This document shows, one piece after another, positions 53,730-62,907 of a DNA stretch of 64,000 nucleotides. The notes under the pieces were generated by a model. The model worked only from the letters and a program-made list of their open reading frames with translations. It did not search any database and had not been told where the DNA came from. The translations under genes were made by a program, and so were the position numbers. The first letter of the stretch is position 1. The number at the start of each line of letters is the position of its first letter. The stretch comes from PKWO01 sp036384915 (GTDB lineage Bacteria; Pseudomonadota; Gammaproteobacteria; Burkholderiales; Burkholderiaceae_D), in contig DASVLJ010000025.1 in the NCBI GenBank assembly GCA_036384915.1, forward strand, positions 186,001 to 250,000, in the 5' to 3' direction.

Positions 53730-54464
53730 GTGCGCGTGCTTGTCCTGGGCAAAATCCTGTTCGGCCCCATTCTCTTGTTCCAAGGCAAACGAGTAAGGCG
53801 CACAACCCCGCGTCTGCCCGAAGCTGCGGGGGGGCGTGCGGGGATGGAAGGGGTGAATTTCGGCGGCGTGGCGCTGCGCCTGCTCGTGCTGGGCGATTCT
53901 TCTGCAGCCGGCGTCGGCGTGGAGCGCCAGGAACAGGCGCTTGCGCAACCCTTGGCGCACGAACTGGCCGAACGTTTGGCGCGGCCCGTCGCCTGGCAAC
54001 TGATCGCCAAAAGCGGAATAGACACTTCGGAAACGCTGGCCTTGCTTGAGGCCGGGGCCGTGCAGCCGGCTGACGTCTTGGTGACAGCCTTGGGCGTCAA
54101 CGACGTGACGGGTCAGCGCTCGCGTGAGCGCTTTATCGGCGACTATCGTCAAATGCTCGATGCCGTGCGCGTTCGCGCCGGCATTACCCTGCTCGTCGCC
54201 AATGGTTTGCCGCCCATGCACCTGTTGCCGGCCTTGCCCCAGCCCTTGCGCTGGTATCTCGGTCAATGCGCATTCCGGCTTGATGCCGCCTTGCAGCGCT
54301 GGATTGCCGGGATGCCCGATGCGCGCTATCTGTCCCTGCACTGGGGCGAAGGCGGCGACGTGGCGCGCGATGGTTTCCATCCCGGCCCGCTGCAATACCG
54401 GCGTTGGGCGGAGAGGCTGGCGGCAACGATCGTCGATGCCTTGCCGGTGCCGAAACCGGTATAG
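53730..54464 (+). CDS. SGNH/GDSL-type esterase
   Basis: 244 residues starting at GTG. Block I is LRLLVLGDSSAAGVGVE (nucleophile Ser), block III VTALGVNDVTG (Gly/Asn oxyanion), and block V RDGFHPGPLQYRRWA (Asp-x-x-His). The first 40 residues are basic with a short hydrophobic part, so membrane association is possible. It hydrolyses an ester of unknown identity. 42 bases upstream of a secreted peptidase gene. Confidence 0.88.
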   Translation: MRVLVLGKILFGPILLFQGKRVRRTTPRLPEAAGGRAGMEGVNFGGVALRLLVLGDSSAAGVGVERQEQALAQPLAHELAERLARPVAWQLIAKSGIDTSETLALLEAGAVQPADVLVTALGVNDVTGQRSRERFIGDYRQMLDAVRVRAGITLLVANGLPPMHLLPALPQPLRWYLGQCAFRLDAALQRWIAGMPDARYLSLHWGEGGDVARDGFHPGPLQYRRWAERLAATIVDALPVPKPV

Positions 54465-54506
54465 TAGGCGGCGAACCATCCCATAACGATACGGAGGAAC
54501 AACGCA

Positions 54507-56663
54507 ATGAGACTGCAGATGATGGCCGCGCTCGGCCTGCTTGTACTTGCTGGAACGGTAAGCGCCGCCGACAAAGGCGCCCCTTCGACCAAGGTCCAGG
54601 CCGTCACCGATACTTACGGCGACGTGCGCGTCGAGGACCCGTATCGCTGGCTCGAAAATGGCGCCGATCCCGCGGTGCATGCCTGGAGCCTAGCGCAAGA
54701 CAAACGCACGCGCGGCTATTTCGACAAGCTGCCCTATCGCAAGCCCATGTTCGAGCGGCTGATGAAGCAGATCGCCGCCACTTCGAGTTCATTCTATGGC
54801 CTGCAAGCCGTGGGCGGCCAGGTGTTCGCCTACTATAACCAGCCGCCCAAGCAGCAGCCCATGATCGCTGTGCTCGACGATACTGCCGATCCGTCCAAGG
54901 CGCGCGTGGTGCTGGACCCCAACGCCTTGAATCCCAAGGGGACCACCGCGGTCGACTGGTTCGTGCCTTCGCCGCAAGGCAAGCTGGTCGCCGTCTCGAT
55001 GTCCGACAACGGCAGCGAGGACGGTTCGCTCCACGTGATCGACAGTGCCAGCGGCAAGGACGTCGACAAGGTGATTCCGCGCGTGCAGTTTCCCACCGGC
55101 GGCGGCAGCGTCGCCTGGCGCGCCGACGGTAGCGGTTTCTGGTACACCCGCTACCCCGGACCGGAAGAAGGGGCGGAGCGCCAGCATTTCTACCAGCAGA
55201 TCTATTTCCACAAGCTCGGCGACGACCCGGCCAAGGATAGCTATGTCGCCGGCAAGGATTTTCCTAAGGTGGCCGAGATTGCGCTCGATGCCAGGCAGAA
55301 TCCCGATTTCGTCGTGGCTGCGGTGGCCAACGGCGACGGGGGCGAGTTCGCCCATTACGTACTGGGCCCGGACGGCAGCGTGAAACAGGTGACGCATTTT
55401 GCAGATCAGATCGTGGCCGCCGCCATCGGCGCGGACGGGGCCATGTACCTGATCTCGCACAAGGATGCGCCGCGCGGCAAGCTCTTGAAGCTCGCCGCCG
55501 GCGATTACGACCTGGCCCATGCCAGGGAAATCGTCGCGCAATCCGATGCCGTGATGCAGATCGGTGGCGAATTCGGCGGCTCGCCCGTGACGATCACAAA
55601 GAACGCGATCTACCTGCGCGAACTGGTCGGCGGCCCGTCGCGCGTGGCGATCTACGACCATGACGGCAAGCCGCACGGCACGCTGCCCTTGCCCGATGTG
55701 GCGGCGGTCGACGAAGTGGAGCCTTTGTCCGACGGCAGCCTGCTGTATTCGGTTCGGACCTATCTCGCGCCGCCGTTTTTTTCACGCTTTGTCGAGGATG
55801 GCGCCAAGGTCGAACCGACCGGGCTGGTGCAGACCAGTCCGGTGCAATTTGATGATGTCGAAGTGGTGCGCGAGTTCGCGACCTCCAAGGACGGCACCAA
55901 GGTGCCGCTCAACATCGTGCGCAAGAAGGGCATCAAGCTCGACGGCGCCAACCCGACATTGCTCTATGGCTATGGCGGTTACTCGGTCAACCAGACGCCG
56001 CACTTCCTTGGCGCGGCCACGCGGCTATGGCTCGATGCCGGTGGCGTCTATGTGATCGCCAACCTGCGCGGCGGAGGCGAGTTCGGGGAAGAGTGGCACG
56101 CACAGGGCGCGCTGACGCACAAGCAAAATGTGTTCGACGATTTCGCCGCGGCGGCGCAATACCTGATCGACCAGAAATACACCAGTACGCCGCATCTGGC
56201 CATCATGGGCGGCAGCAACGGCGGCTTGCTCATGGGCGCGGCCTTTACCCAGCATCCCGGGATGTTCCGCGCCGTGGTGTCCATGGTCGGCATCTACGAC
56301 ATGCTGCGGGTCGAACTCGACCCCAACGGCTTGTTCAACACCACCGAATTTGGCACGGTGAAGAACCCGGAACAGTTCCGCGCATTGATGTCTTACTCGC
56401 CCTACCATCACGTGACCAAGGGCACGAAGTACCCAGCCATCTTCATGGCCACGGGCGAGACCGACGGCCGCGTCAATCCCATGCATTCGCGCAAGATGAT
56501 TGCGCGGCTACAGGCGGCCACCGCGTCCGGCCACCCGGTCCTGCTGAGCATCAATTCCCACGCGGGCCACGGCATCGGCAGCTCGCTTGAAATCAAGGTC
56601 AACCAGACGGCCGACATCTACAGTTTCCTGTTCGACCAACTGGGTATGAAGTATCCCAAATAA
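54507..56663 (+). CDS. Secreted prolyl oligopeptidase (S9A)
   Basis: 718 residues. Signal peptide 1-20 (TVSAA). The N-terminal segment EDPYRWLENGADPAVHAWSL and the beta-propeller (about 80-430) match S9A. Catalytic triad: Ser570 (MGGSNGGLLMG), Asp653 (TGETDGRVNPMHS) and His685 (SHAGHG). It cleaves short peptides after proline. GGAGGAACAACGCA gives a strong ribosome-binding site. Confidence 0.95.
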   Translation: MRLQMMAALGLLVLAGTVSAADKGAPSTKVQAVTDTYGDVRVEDPYRWLENGADPAVHAWSLAQDKRTRGYFDKLPYRKPMFERLMKQIAATSSSFYGLQAVGGQVFAYYNQPPKQQPMIAVLDDTADPSKARVVLDPNALNPKGTTAVDWFVPSPQGKLVAVSMSDNGSEDGSLHVIDSASGKDVDKVIPRVQFPTGGGSVAWRADGSGFWYTRYPGPEEGAERQHFYQQIYFHKLGDDPAKDSYVAGKDFPKVAEIALDARQNPDFVVAAVANGDGGEFAHYVLGPDGSVKQVTHFADQIVAAAIGADGAMYLISHKDAPRGKLLKLAAGDYDLAHAREIVAQSDAVMQIGGEFGGSPVTITKNAIYLRELVGGPSRVAIYDHDGKPHGTLPLPDVAAVDEVEPLSDGSLLYSVRTYLAPPFFSRFVEDGAKVEPTGLVQTSPVQFDDVEVVREFATSKDGTKVPLNIVRKKGIKLDGANPTLLYGYGGYSVNQTPHFLGAATRLWLDAGGVYVIANLRGGGEFGEEWHAQGALTHKQNVFDDFAAAAQYLIDQKYTSTPHLAIMGGSNGGLLMGAAFTQHPGMFRAVVSMVGIYDMLRVELDPNGLFNTTEFGTVKNPEQFRALMSYSPYHHVTKGTKYPAIFMATGETDGRVNPMHSRKMIARLQAATASGHPVLLSINSHAGHGIGSSLEIKVNQTADIYSFLFDQLGMKYPK

Positions 56664-56760
56664 TCAGGTTGCCGCAAGCGGCTTGGCATGACGGCAACAC
56701 TGCGCTACCATCTCTGAAAACCGCCGCTGCAGTCGGCGCAATCTTAGGGGGTGTTCATTC

Positions 56761-58062
56761 ATGCATGTCGTCGTCATCATCGCATTGCTTGCGGCTTTGG
56801 TATTCCTGCTCAAGCTCGCTTTTACGCCTTCCACACCACGTCCTGCCCAGGAAGGCCCGGAAACGGCACCTTGGGACGGCAAGGGGGCGGTCGATGCCGG
56901 TGTCGACGTCGCCTTTCTCTCCAATGGCAACCTGTTTTACAAGACCGTCAGCGGCAGCATCGAGCAGTTGCACAGCCCCTATGTCCAGGAAATGGCCGAC
57001 CGCGTCGAAAAGAGCCGCGAGCGCAATGCCTGGAAGGAGGGCACCAGCTTCAATATTTCCGCGTCCGGCGGCATGCGCCGCTTCGCGCCCGGCGAGAACC
57101 GCATCATGGCGACCGGTGCGCAATTCGGCGGCGGCTATCTGTATTACTTTCTCAAGGACGCCGGCATGGGCGGCCTGTTCTGTTACGACTTCGCCAGCAA
57201 GACCGAGAAGCGCCTGCTGCACCGGCAAAATCTCAATCTGAGCGACCTGCATTTCGATCCGAGGAGCGACCGCATCCTCGGTGCATCCGAAGTCAAAGGG
57301 GACCAGTCTCACATCGTCATGATGGACCGCGAAGGCAGCCAGTTGCGCGAATTGACCGGCGGCGACACCTGCGATACCGCACCGGTATGGTCTTCCATCG
57401 AAGGGCGCGAAGTCCTGTACCAATCGACCGGTCTGGCACGTAATGAGCAAGGCATCGTCATGGCACGAAGCCATTCGACGATACAGCAATTGAGCATGGG
57501 TAGCGGCACGATCACACCCGTGCTGGAAGACCCGCGCTTCGATTTTCTGCAGCCGCGCGTCTCGTCGGCGGGCGATTTGTACTTCATCCGCCGCCCTTAT
57601 GAATTGCCGAAGTACGCCGCCAGAAGCATGCTCGCCGATACCCTGCTGTTTCCGTTCCGCCTGCTGCGCGCCGTGTTTCATTACCTGAACTTCTTCTCAA
57701 TGATGTACTCGCGCAAGCCCTTGACCAGCGCTTCGGGCCCTGCCATGCAGGCCGATATCAAGGAAATCATCCTGAAAGGCAAGCGCGTCGATGCGGAAAA
57801 AGCCTTGCGTGAGGGCGCCATCGAAGGCGTGCCTTCGCTCGTGCCGCGCAGCTGGCAATTGATGCGCAAGACACGCGACGGGCGGGAAGAGACGCTGGCG
57901 ACCAATGTGCTGTCCTATTCCCTGATCGATGGCGGTATACTCTATTCCAACGGTCGAGCTGTGTTCCTGCAAAAAGAGGGAGGCAAGCCGCAACTGGTGT
58001 TGAAGAGCGAGCTTGTCGATGAAGTGGTGGCAGGAATCTCCGGAGAAAGAATCGCCGATTGA
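56761..58062 (+). CDS. Membrane-anchored beta-propeller-like protein
   Basis: 433 residues. One N-terminal membrane anchor (VVVIIALLAALVFLLKLAF). The central region has TolB/WD40-like strands ending in RSDRILGASEV, GDTCDTAPVWSS, LYQSTGLARNEQG, and FDFLQPRVSSAGDLYFI-like repeats, suggesting a propeller of about six blades facing the periplasm. The last 100 residues are a separate domain with FPFRLLRAVFHYLNFFSMMY as a possible second membrane segment. Function unknown; lies after the peptidase gene. Confidence 0.75.
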   Translation: MHVVVIIALLAALVFLLKLAFTPSTPRPAQEGPETAPWDGKGAVDAGVDVAFLSNGNLFYKTVSGSIEQLHSPYVQEMADRVEKSRERNAWKEGTSFNISASGGMRRFAPGENRIMATGAQFGGGYLYYFLKDAGMGGLFCYDFASKTEKRLLHRQNLNLSDLHFDPRSDRILGASEVKGDQSHIVMMDREGSQLRELTGGDTCDTAPVWSSIEGREVLYQSTGLARNEQGIVMARSHSTIQQLSMGSGTITPVLEDPRFDFLQPRVSSAGDLYFIRRPYELPKYAARSMLADTLLFPFRLLRAVFHYLNFFSMMYSRKPLTSASGPAMQADIKEIILKGKRVDAEKALREGAIEGVPSLVPRSWQLMRKTRDGREETLATNVLSYSLIDGGILYSNGRAVFLQKEGGKPQLVLKSELVDEVVAGISGERIAD

Positions 58063-58196
58063 CGATGAATCGGGGGCGATGTTCCAGCATGCACATCCGT
58101 CGATACCTTGGCCGGGATTTGGGTTAGCCGGAAGCGGGAAAAAAAGGCCGTCATTCGATAGTGAGCCGTTTTTCGAGGAATGCGTAGAGTGGTGTT

Positions 58197-58688
58197 ATGA
58201 TGCAAGACAATCAACCAGCGGGAATGCAGCCGGCCGGTGCAGCGGCCGACGAAGTGCCCGATTTCAGACTTGGCAGCCGCTACCGCTGGATCGGCGCCGC
58301 CGTCGTGGTGCTGGTCGGCATGAGCTGCCTGGCCTATTACATCCATTACACCACCTCGCGCTACGACTTGCCCAAGCTGAAGCCCTACGCGGGAGCGCAA
58401 GAAGATTTGTTCACCCAGATGAAATGCCTGGTGGCTTATACCGAAACCGGTAAGCCGACACCGGGCGTGGCTTGCCGTTTCCTCAAGAATTACGACAGCT
58501 TCTGGTTGTCGCCGCGCTCGCTCGACCAATGCCTGACGTACAGCACCGATACGGCAGTCAAGGCCTTCGATTCGCCCAAGCGCGTCGAGTTCGACTTCAT
58601 GTGCGAAGGCAACGACATGCGCGCCGTGTTTCCATACCAGAATGGGGAATACCGATTGCAGGAAATCGGGATGACTTTCAAGCAATAG
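58197..58688 (+). CDS. Single-pass membrane hypothetical protein
   Basis: 163 residues. One membrane segment (about 31-50, IGAAVVVLVGMSCLAYYIHY) after a short cytoplasmic tail, then a periplasmic domain with four Cys (MKCLVA, GVACRF, DQCLTY, FMCEGN) that could form two disulphides. No named family recognised. Separate from its neighbours by 130-170 bases on each side. Confidence 0.75.
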   Translation: MMQDNQPAGMQPAGAAADEVPDFRLGSRYRWIGAAVVVLVGMSCLAYYIHYTTSRYDLPKLKPYAGAQEDLFTQMKCLVAYTETGKPTPGVACRFLKNYDSFWLSPRSLDQCLTYSTDTAVKAFDSPKRVEFDFMCEGNDMRAVFPYQNGEYRLQEIGMTFKQ

Positions 58689-58863
58689 GCTTGCGAGACA
58701 TGCCGATCTTGTGCATCGGCACCTGATCGCCATAGGGACCTCCGGCGACGAAAGCCTTGCATCTGTTATCGCATGAAGCCGAGGCGTGGCGATGCGGCTG
58801 CAGACAGTTTCTGCGCCGTCCGCAGTTTCTCGCTATCATGAACGAGATTCAGCAAAGCCCATC

Positions 58864-59622
58864 ATGAAACCGCTCGTCATCCTCAAAGTCGGCAACACGC
58901 TGCCGCAGCTCCAGCCGCAATACGGCGACTTCGAACATTGGATCACTACCGGCTTGGCCGACTCCGCTTTGAATGTGCAGGTGATCGACCCGCGCCGGGG
59001 TGATGCCTTGCCGGCTGCTGATGACATTTCAGGCGCCGTCGTCACGGGCTCGCACGCCATGGTGACCGAGAGGCTGGATTGGAGCGAGGCAAGCGCGGCC
59101 TGGCTGGCACAGTTGGTTGAGGCCGAAATCCCGCTTCTTGGCATTTGCTACGGCCACCAACTGCTGGCGCATGCGATGGGCGGTGAAGCCGGCTATCACC
59201 CACGCGGCATGGAAATCGGCACGCAAGAGATCCGACGCCTGGCTGTGGACGATGCCTTGTTCTGCGGTTTGCCTGATACATTTTTTGCCCAGACCGTGCA
59301 CCAGCAGTCGGCCCTGCGCCTGCCGCCCCGCGCGGTCCTGCTGGCGTCCAACGGTTTCGATGCGCATCATGCCTTTCGCATCGGGGCTTGTGCCTGGGGC
59401 GTGCAATTCCATCCCGAGTTTAGCGCCGCGGCCATGCGCACCTACGTGCGCCACCTCGCGCCCTTGGTTGCGAAGCAGGGCGGCGATGCGGACGAAATCG
59501 AGGCTGCGGTGCAGGACACGCCGGTCGCAGCCGGCGTGCTGGCCCGTTTCGCGCAGATCGTCCGCCATTCCGTTCGCCACGGCGATGCGACGCAGGTGCG
59601 ACAAATTGCCACATTTTCGTGA
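58864..59622 (+). CDS. Class I glutamine amidotransferase
   Basis: 252 residues from the ATG at 58864. Catalytic Cys in PLLGICYGHQLLAHAMGG, and the His/Glu pair in WGVQFHPEFSAAAM. A stand-alone GATase1 of the GMP-synthase-like group, which releases ammonia from glutamine for a partner or acts as a gamma-glutamyl hydrolase (YfeJ/GuaA-like). Partner enzyme not evident nearby. The frame is open upstream to 58786, but homology starts at 58864. Confidence 0.9.
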   Translation: MKPLVILKVGNTLPQLQPQYGDFEHWITTGLADSALNVQVIDPRRGDALPAADDISGAVVTGSHAMVTERLDWSEASAAWLAQLVEAEIPLLGICYGHQLLAHAMGGEAGYHPRGMEIGTQEIRRLAVDDALFCGLPDTFFAQTVHQQSALRLPPRAVLLASNGFDAHHAFRIGACAWGVQFHPEFSAAAMRTYVRHLAPLVAKQGGDADEIEAAVQDTPVAAGVLARFAQIVRHSVRHGDATQVRQIATFS

Positions 59623-59685
59623 GCGGCCCGATCTTCTACAATTGCGCCCGGTGATTTGATCCCTTGCGATTTTGGGCGTAATGCA

Positions 59686-60741
59686 ATGAATAAGAAGATG
59701 GCGGCACTGGCCTTCGCGGCTGGCGCCTTGGGCACGGCGTCCTTGCCTGCCGCGGCTTGCGCGACCTGCGGCTGCTCGCTGACCAGCGATGCGGCAACGG
59801 GTTTGACCACTGCTTCCGGCTGGCGCGTGAGCCTGGAGTACGATTACCTCGACCAAAGCCAATTGCGCAGCGGGACCAGTGCGGTAGCAGCGGCCCGCGT
59901 GGCGGCGATCAACGATGCCGGCGGCAGTCAGGAAGTCGAACACGATACGATCAACCGCTACACCACGCTGGGCATCGGCTACGCGGCGGACGCCGACTGG
60001 AATTTCCGCCTGCTCGTACCCTATATCGACCGCGGCCACACGACTTACGGCGCTGCCGGCAACCCGCTGACGCCCGAGCAGTTGAGCGGTGCCGCGGCAA
60101 CGGGCCTGGGCGACGTCAAATTCCTCGTCAACTACCAGGGCATCCTGCCGAATCATGCGCTGGGTCTGCAAGCCGGCATCAAGCTGCCCACCGGGCGCTA
60201 CGGCGGCCCCAATGCCGACGCTACGGGCACGGTGGGGCGCAATCCTGTGGCGTTTTCGACCGGGCCGAATGCACGCAATGCTTCGCCCGGCAATTTGCTC
60301 GATACCAGCCTGGACCCTGGCACCGGCAGCACCGATTTGATCCTGGGAGCCTACTATTTCCAGCCGGTGAGCCAGGATTTCGACGCCTTCGCCAACGCGC
60401 AATTTCAGGCCGCCCTGTCGCACTTGCTGGACCGGCAAGGCGCCGATTATCGCCCCGGCAATCTGGCGACGATTTCGTTCGGTTTGCGTTACGAAAGCTC
60501 GCCGCTGTTCGTGCCGCAAGTGCAGGTCAATGTCACCCATCGCGCGGGCGACCAGGGGGCCCTTGCCGACGTCGGCGATACCGCCGGCACGGCTGCTTAC
60601 GTCAGCCCCGGCTTTTCCTGGGCTGCGATGGACAAGCTGCAAGTCTATGGCTTCGTGCAATTGCCGGTGTATAGCAACCTGCAGGGCTACCAGTTGTTTC
60701 CACGCTGGACCGCCACGGCTGGGGTAAGCTACAGCTTTTGA
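59686..60741 (+). CDS. Outer-membrane beta-barrel protein with N-terminal CxxCxC
   Basis: 351 residues. Signal peptide 1-24 (PAAA), and the mature N-terminus begins CATCGCSLTSD, a Cys cluster able to bind metal or haem. The rest alternates as in a porin-like barrel (WRVSLEYDYLDQSQ; NFRLLVPYIDRGHT; GLQAGIKLPTGRYGG) and ends in an aromatic residue (GVSYSF), the outer-membrane signal. 13 bases before a TlpA-type thioredoxin, so the Cys cluster may need that reductant. Likely a transport-like channel; substrate unknown. Confidence 0.8.
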   Translation: MNKKMAALAFAAGALGTASLPAAACATCGCSLTSDAATGLTTASGWRVSLEYDYLDQSQLRSGTSAVAAARVAAINDAGGSQEVEHDTINRYTTLGIGYAADADWNFRLLVPYIDRGHTTYGAAGNPLTPEQLSGAAATGLGDVKFLVNYQGILPNHALGLQAGIKLPTGRYGGPNADATGTVGRNPVAFSTGPNARNASPGNLLDTSLDPGTGSTDLILGAYYFQPVSQDFDAFANAQFQAALSHLLDRQGADYRPGNLATISFGLRYESSPLFVPQVQVNVTHRAGDQGALADVGDTAGTAAYVSPGFSWAAMDKLQVYGFVQLPVYSNLQGYQLFPRWTATAGVSYSF

Positions 60742-60754
60742 CGAGGGCCAGGGC

Positions 60755-61288
60755 ATGAAGGGCATGAGCGGCGAGCAATACCGGCGGCAGCGTCGCACCC
60801 TGCTGCGCGCCATGCTGGGTACGGGTGCAGCCTTGGCGCTGCCGGCCCAAGCCAATGACTTGCGCGTCGGCCAGCCGGCGCCGCCGCTGGTTTTGAATAC
60901 GCTCGACGGCAAGAAGATTGCCACGCGCGACTTGCAGGGGCAGGTTGTGCTGATCACGTTCTGGGCTTCGTATTGCGAGCCTTGCCAGGAAGAACTGCCG
61001 CTGCTTTCCGCCTATGCCGAAGCCAATGCCGCGCGCGGCATGCGTGTGCTCGGCTTCGCGCTTGACGGTCCGGAATTGATGAATGACGTGAAAAAGATTG
61101 CCGCCCGCCTGTCTTTCCCGGTCGGCTTGCTCGGCAGCCCCTGGGCCGGCGGCTATGGCCGAATTTGGCGCATTCCCGTCAGCTTCGTCATTGCGCGCGA
61201 CGGCAAGCTGGCCTACGACGGCTGGCTCGACAAGCAACCTGTATGGAACGCAGAATCGCTGCATCGGGTGGTGGATCCGCTGCTCTGA
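60755..61288 (+). CDS. TlpA/ResA-like periplasmic thioredoxin
   Basis: 177 residues. A twin-arginine-like start (RRQRRTLLRAML) then AQA; the thioredoxin fold has WASYCEPCQEELPLLSAYA with active-site CEPC and the cis-Pro in WRIPVSFVIARDGKL. Periplasmic disulphide reductase. Immediately downstream of the Cys-rich barrel gene and transcribed with it. Confidence 0.9.
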   Translation: MKGMSGEQYRRQRRTLLRAMLGTGAALALPAQANDLRVGQPAPPLVLNTLDGKKIATRDLQGQVVLITFWASYCEPCQEELPLLSAYAEANAARGMRVLGFALDGPELMNDVKKIAARLSFPVGLLGSPWAGGYGRIWRIPVSFVIARDGKLAYDGWLDKQPVWNAESLHRVVDPLL

Positions 61289-61326
61289 TTTATACTGCAC
61301 GGATCCCATAACGCCTCGACGATCCC

Positions 61327-62004
61327 GTGACCTCCTTGCTCGACAATATTTTCTGGCATGCCATGAACGGCCCCCATGCGGCGTTTACCAGCGGCAGCGC
61401 GACGGCGCGCCGCTATGCGCAAGGTTTCTCTCCGATCGTTGCCTTCGCTGATCAGGAGCGGCCCGATTTCGCTTCGCTGCTGCCGTACTGCGCGCCCGGT
61501 GAACAGTTCTACGTCAGTTGCTGGAACGACGAGACGGCGGCCGGCTGGAAGATCGTTGCCGAAGCGAAGATGTACCGCATGGTCTGGGATGCGCCGGCAC
61601 CGGCGCCGGCCGAAGATGGCGACCTGGTTCCGCTGAAGCCGGAACATGTCGCGCAGGCGGTGGAATTGGCTGCCCTGACCAAGCCCGGCCCATTCGGCCC
61701 GCGCACCATGGAATTGGGCGAGTATTTCGGCTGCTTCGTCGACGGCAGGCTGGCCGCCATGGCGGGCGAGCGGGCCACGGCCGGCGAATTCCGCGAAATC
61801 AGCGGCGTCTGCACCCATCCCGATTTTCAGGGGCGCGGCCTGGCGCGGCGTTTGATGGCAAAGGTGATCGCGCAAGCCGTGCGGCGCGGCGAGACGCCTT
61901 TCCTCCACGTGATGTGCCACAACGAAGTCGCACACCGGCTCTATCTCAAGATGGGCTTCCGCGACTATGCGATATCGGTTTCGAACGTGGTTGTGCCCGG
62001 CTGA
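61327..62004 (+). CDS. GNAT-family N-acetyltransferase
   Basis: 225 residues starting at GTG. The C-terminal half is a GNAT domain with ISGVCTHPDFQGRGLARRLM (acetyl-CoA site QGRGLA) and HNEVAHRLYLKMGFRDYAIS (motif B). The N-terminal 100 residues are a family-specific extension (FR47-like). Acetyl acceptor unknown. Confidence 0.9.
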   Translation: MTSLLDNIFWHAMNGPHAAFTSGSATARRYAQGFSPIVAFADQERPDFASLLPYCAPGEQFYVSCWNDETAAGWKIVAEAKMYRMVWDAPAPAPAEDGDLVPLKPEHVAQAVELAALTKPGPFGPRTMELGEYFGCFVDGRLAAMAGERATAGEFREISGVCTHPDFQGRGLARRLMAKVIAQAVRRGETPFLHVMCHNEVAHRLYLKMGFRDYAISVSNVVVPG

Positions 62005-62133
62005 TTATTTTCGCGGGGTGCCACGTCGTAGTCCCGGATGTCGCCCTGGATACGCTTGCCCTGCTCATTTGGCACCGTCAGCGAGAGCAGGGAGCGCCTG
62101 ATAGCTACCGCTCTAAAAAGAACATCGATAGCA

Positions 62134-62907
62134 ATGCACTGGATACTGCAAAACAATATTTTTTCCGAAGCCGGCTGGGATACGCTGTTGGCAACGCTGG
62201 AGCGTTTTTCCATCGCCCATTCGACGCACAAGGTCGTGCCTTTCGTGGGCGAACTGCATCCCGCGCCGCAACTCGATCATCGCAATGTCATCTGCTTCGG
62301 TTCTTACTCGATGCGGCATGTGGCACGACGCGAGCGATGGCAGCCGGGCGTGTTCGATTTGTTCGAGCAGGACTTCCAGCAGCAATTGCTCCATTGGGGC
62401 AGTCACATGCTCAATGCCGGCTCCGTCGTCACGCCCTTTGCCGACGCAGTGTTCGGCGGCGATGAAATGTTCATCAGGCCGGTCAACGATTCCAAGTATT
62501 TCGCCGGCAAGCTGTTCGGACGCGAAGAATTCGTCGAATGGCAGCACAAGGTGTGCCGCTTGAATCTGGACGATGGCACCAGCCTGACGCCGCAGACCCT
62601 GATCCAGTTGGCGCCGCCGGTGACGATCCATGCCGAATACCGTTTCTGGGTGGTCAAGGGCGAAATCGTTACGAAATCGCTCTACAAGCGCGGCGACCGC
62701 GTCATCTATTCAAGCGAGGTCGACGAGCGATTCGATCGCTATGTGCGGGAGCGTATCGCCGAATGGATGCCGCATGAAAGCTTCGTGATCGACGTGTGCG
62801 ACACGCCGGACGGTATGCGCATCGTCGAGATCAATACCTTGAATGCCGCCGGCTTCTATGCCGCCGACGTGCAGCGCCTGGTGCTGGCGCTTGAAGAAGC
62901 CTATTAG
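62134..62907 (+). CDS. ATP-grasp domain protein (DUF4343-like)
   Basis: 257 residues from the ATG at 62134. ATP-grasp-like features: FIRPVNDSKYFAGKLFGREE, IHAEYRFWVVKGEIVTKSLY and FVIDVCDTPDGMRIVEINTL (metal-binding Glu/Asn). The N-terminal 80 residues are the family part of DUF4343 proteins. Probably ligates an unknown acid to an amine. Its stop overlaps the stop of the converging acyltransferase gene by four bases. Confidence 0.8.
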   Translation: MHWILQNNIFSEAGWDTLLATLERFSIAHSTHKVVPFVGELHPAPQLDHRNVICFGSYSMRHVARRERWQPGVFDLFEQDFQQQLLHWGSHMLNAGSVVTPFADAVFGGDEMFIRPVNDSKYFAGKLFGREEFVEWQHKVCRLNLDDGTSLTPQTLIQLAPPVTIHAEYRFWVVKGEIVTKSLYKRGDRVIYSSEVDERFDRYVRERIAEWMPHESFVIDVCDTPDGMRIVEINTLNAAGFYAADVQRLVLALEEAY

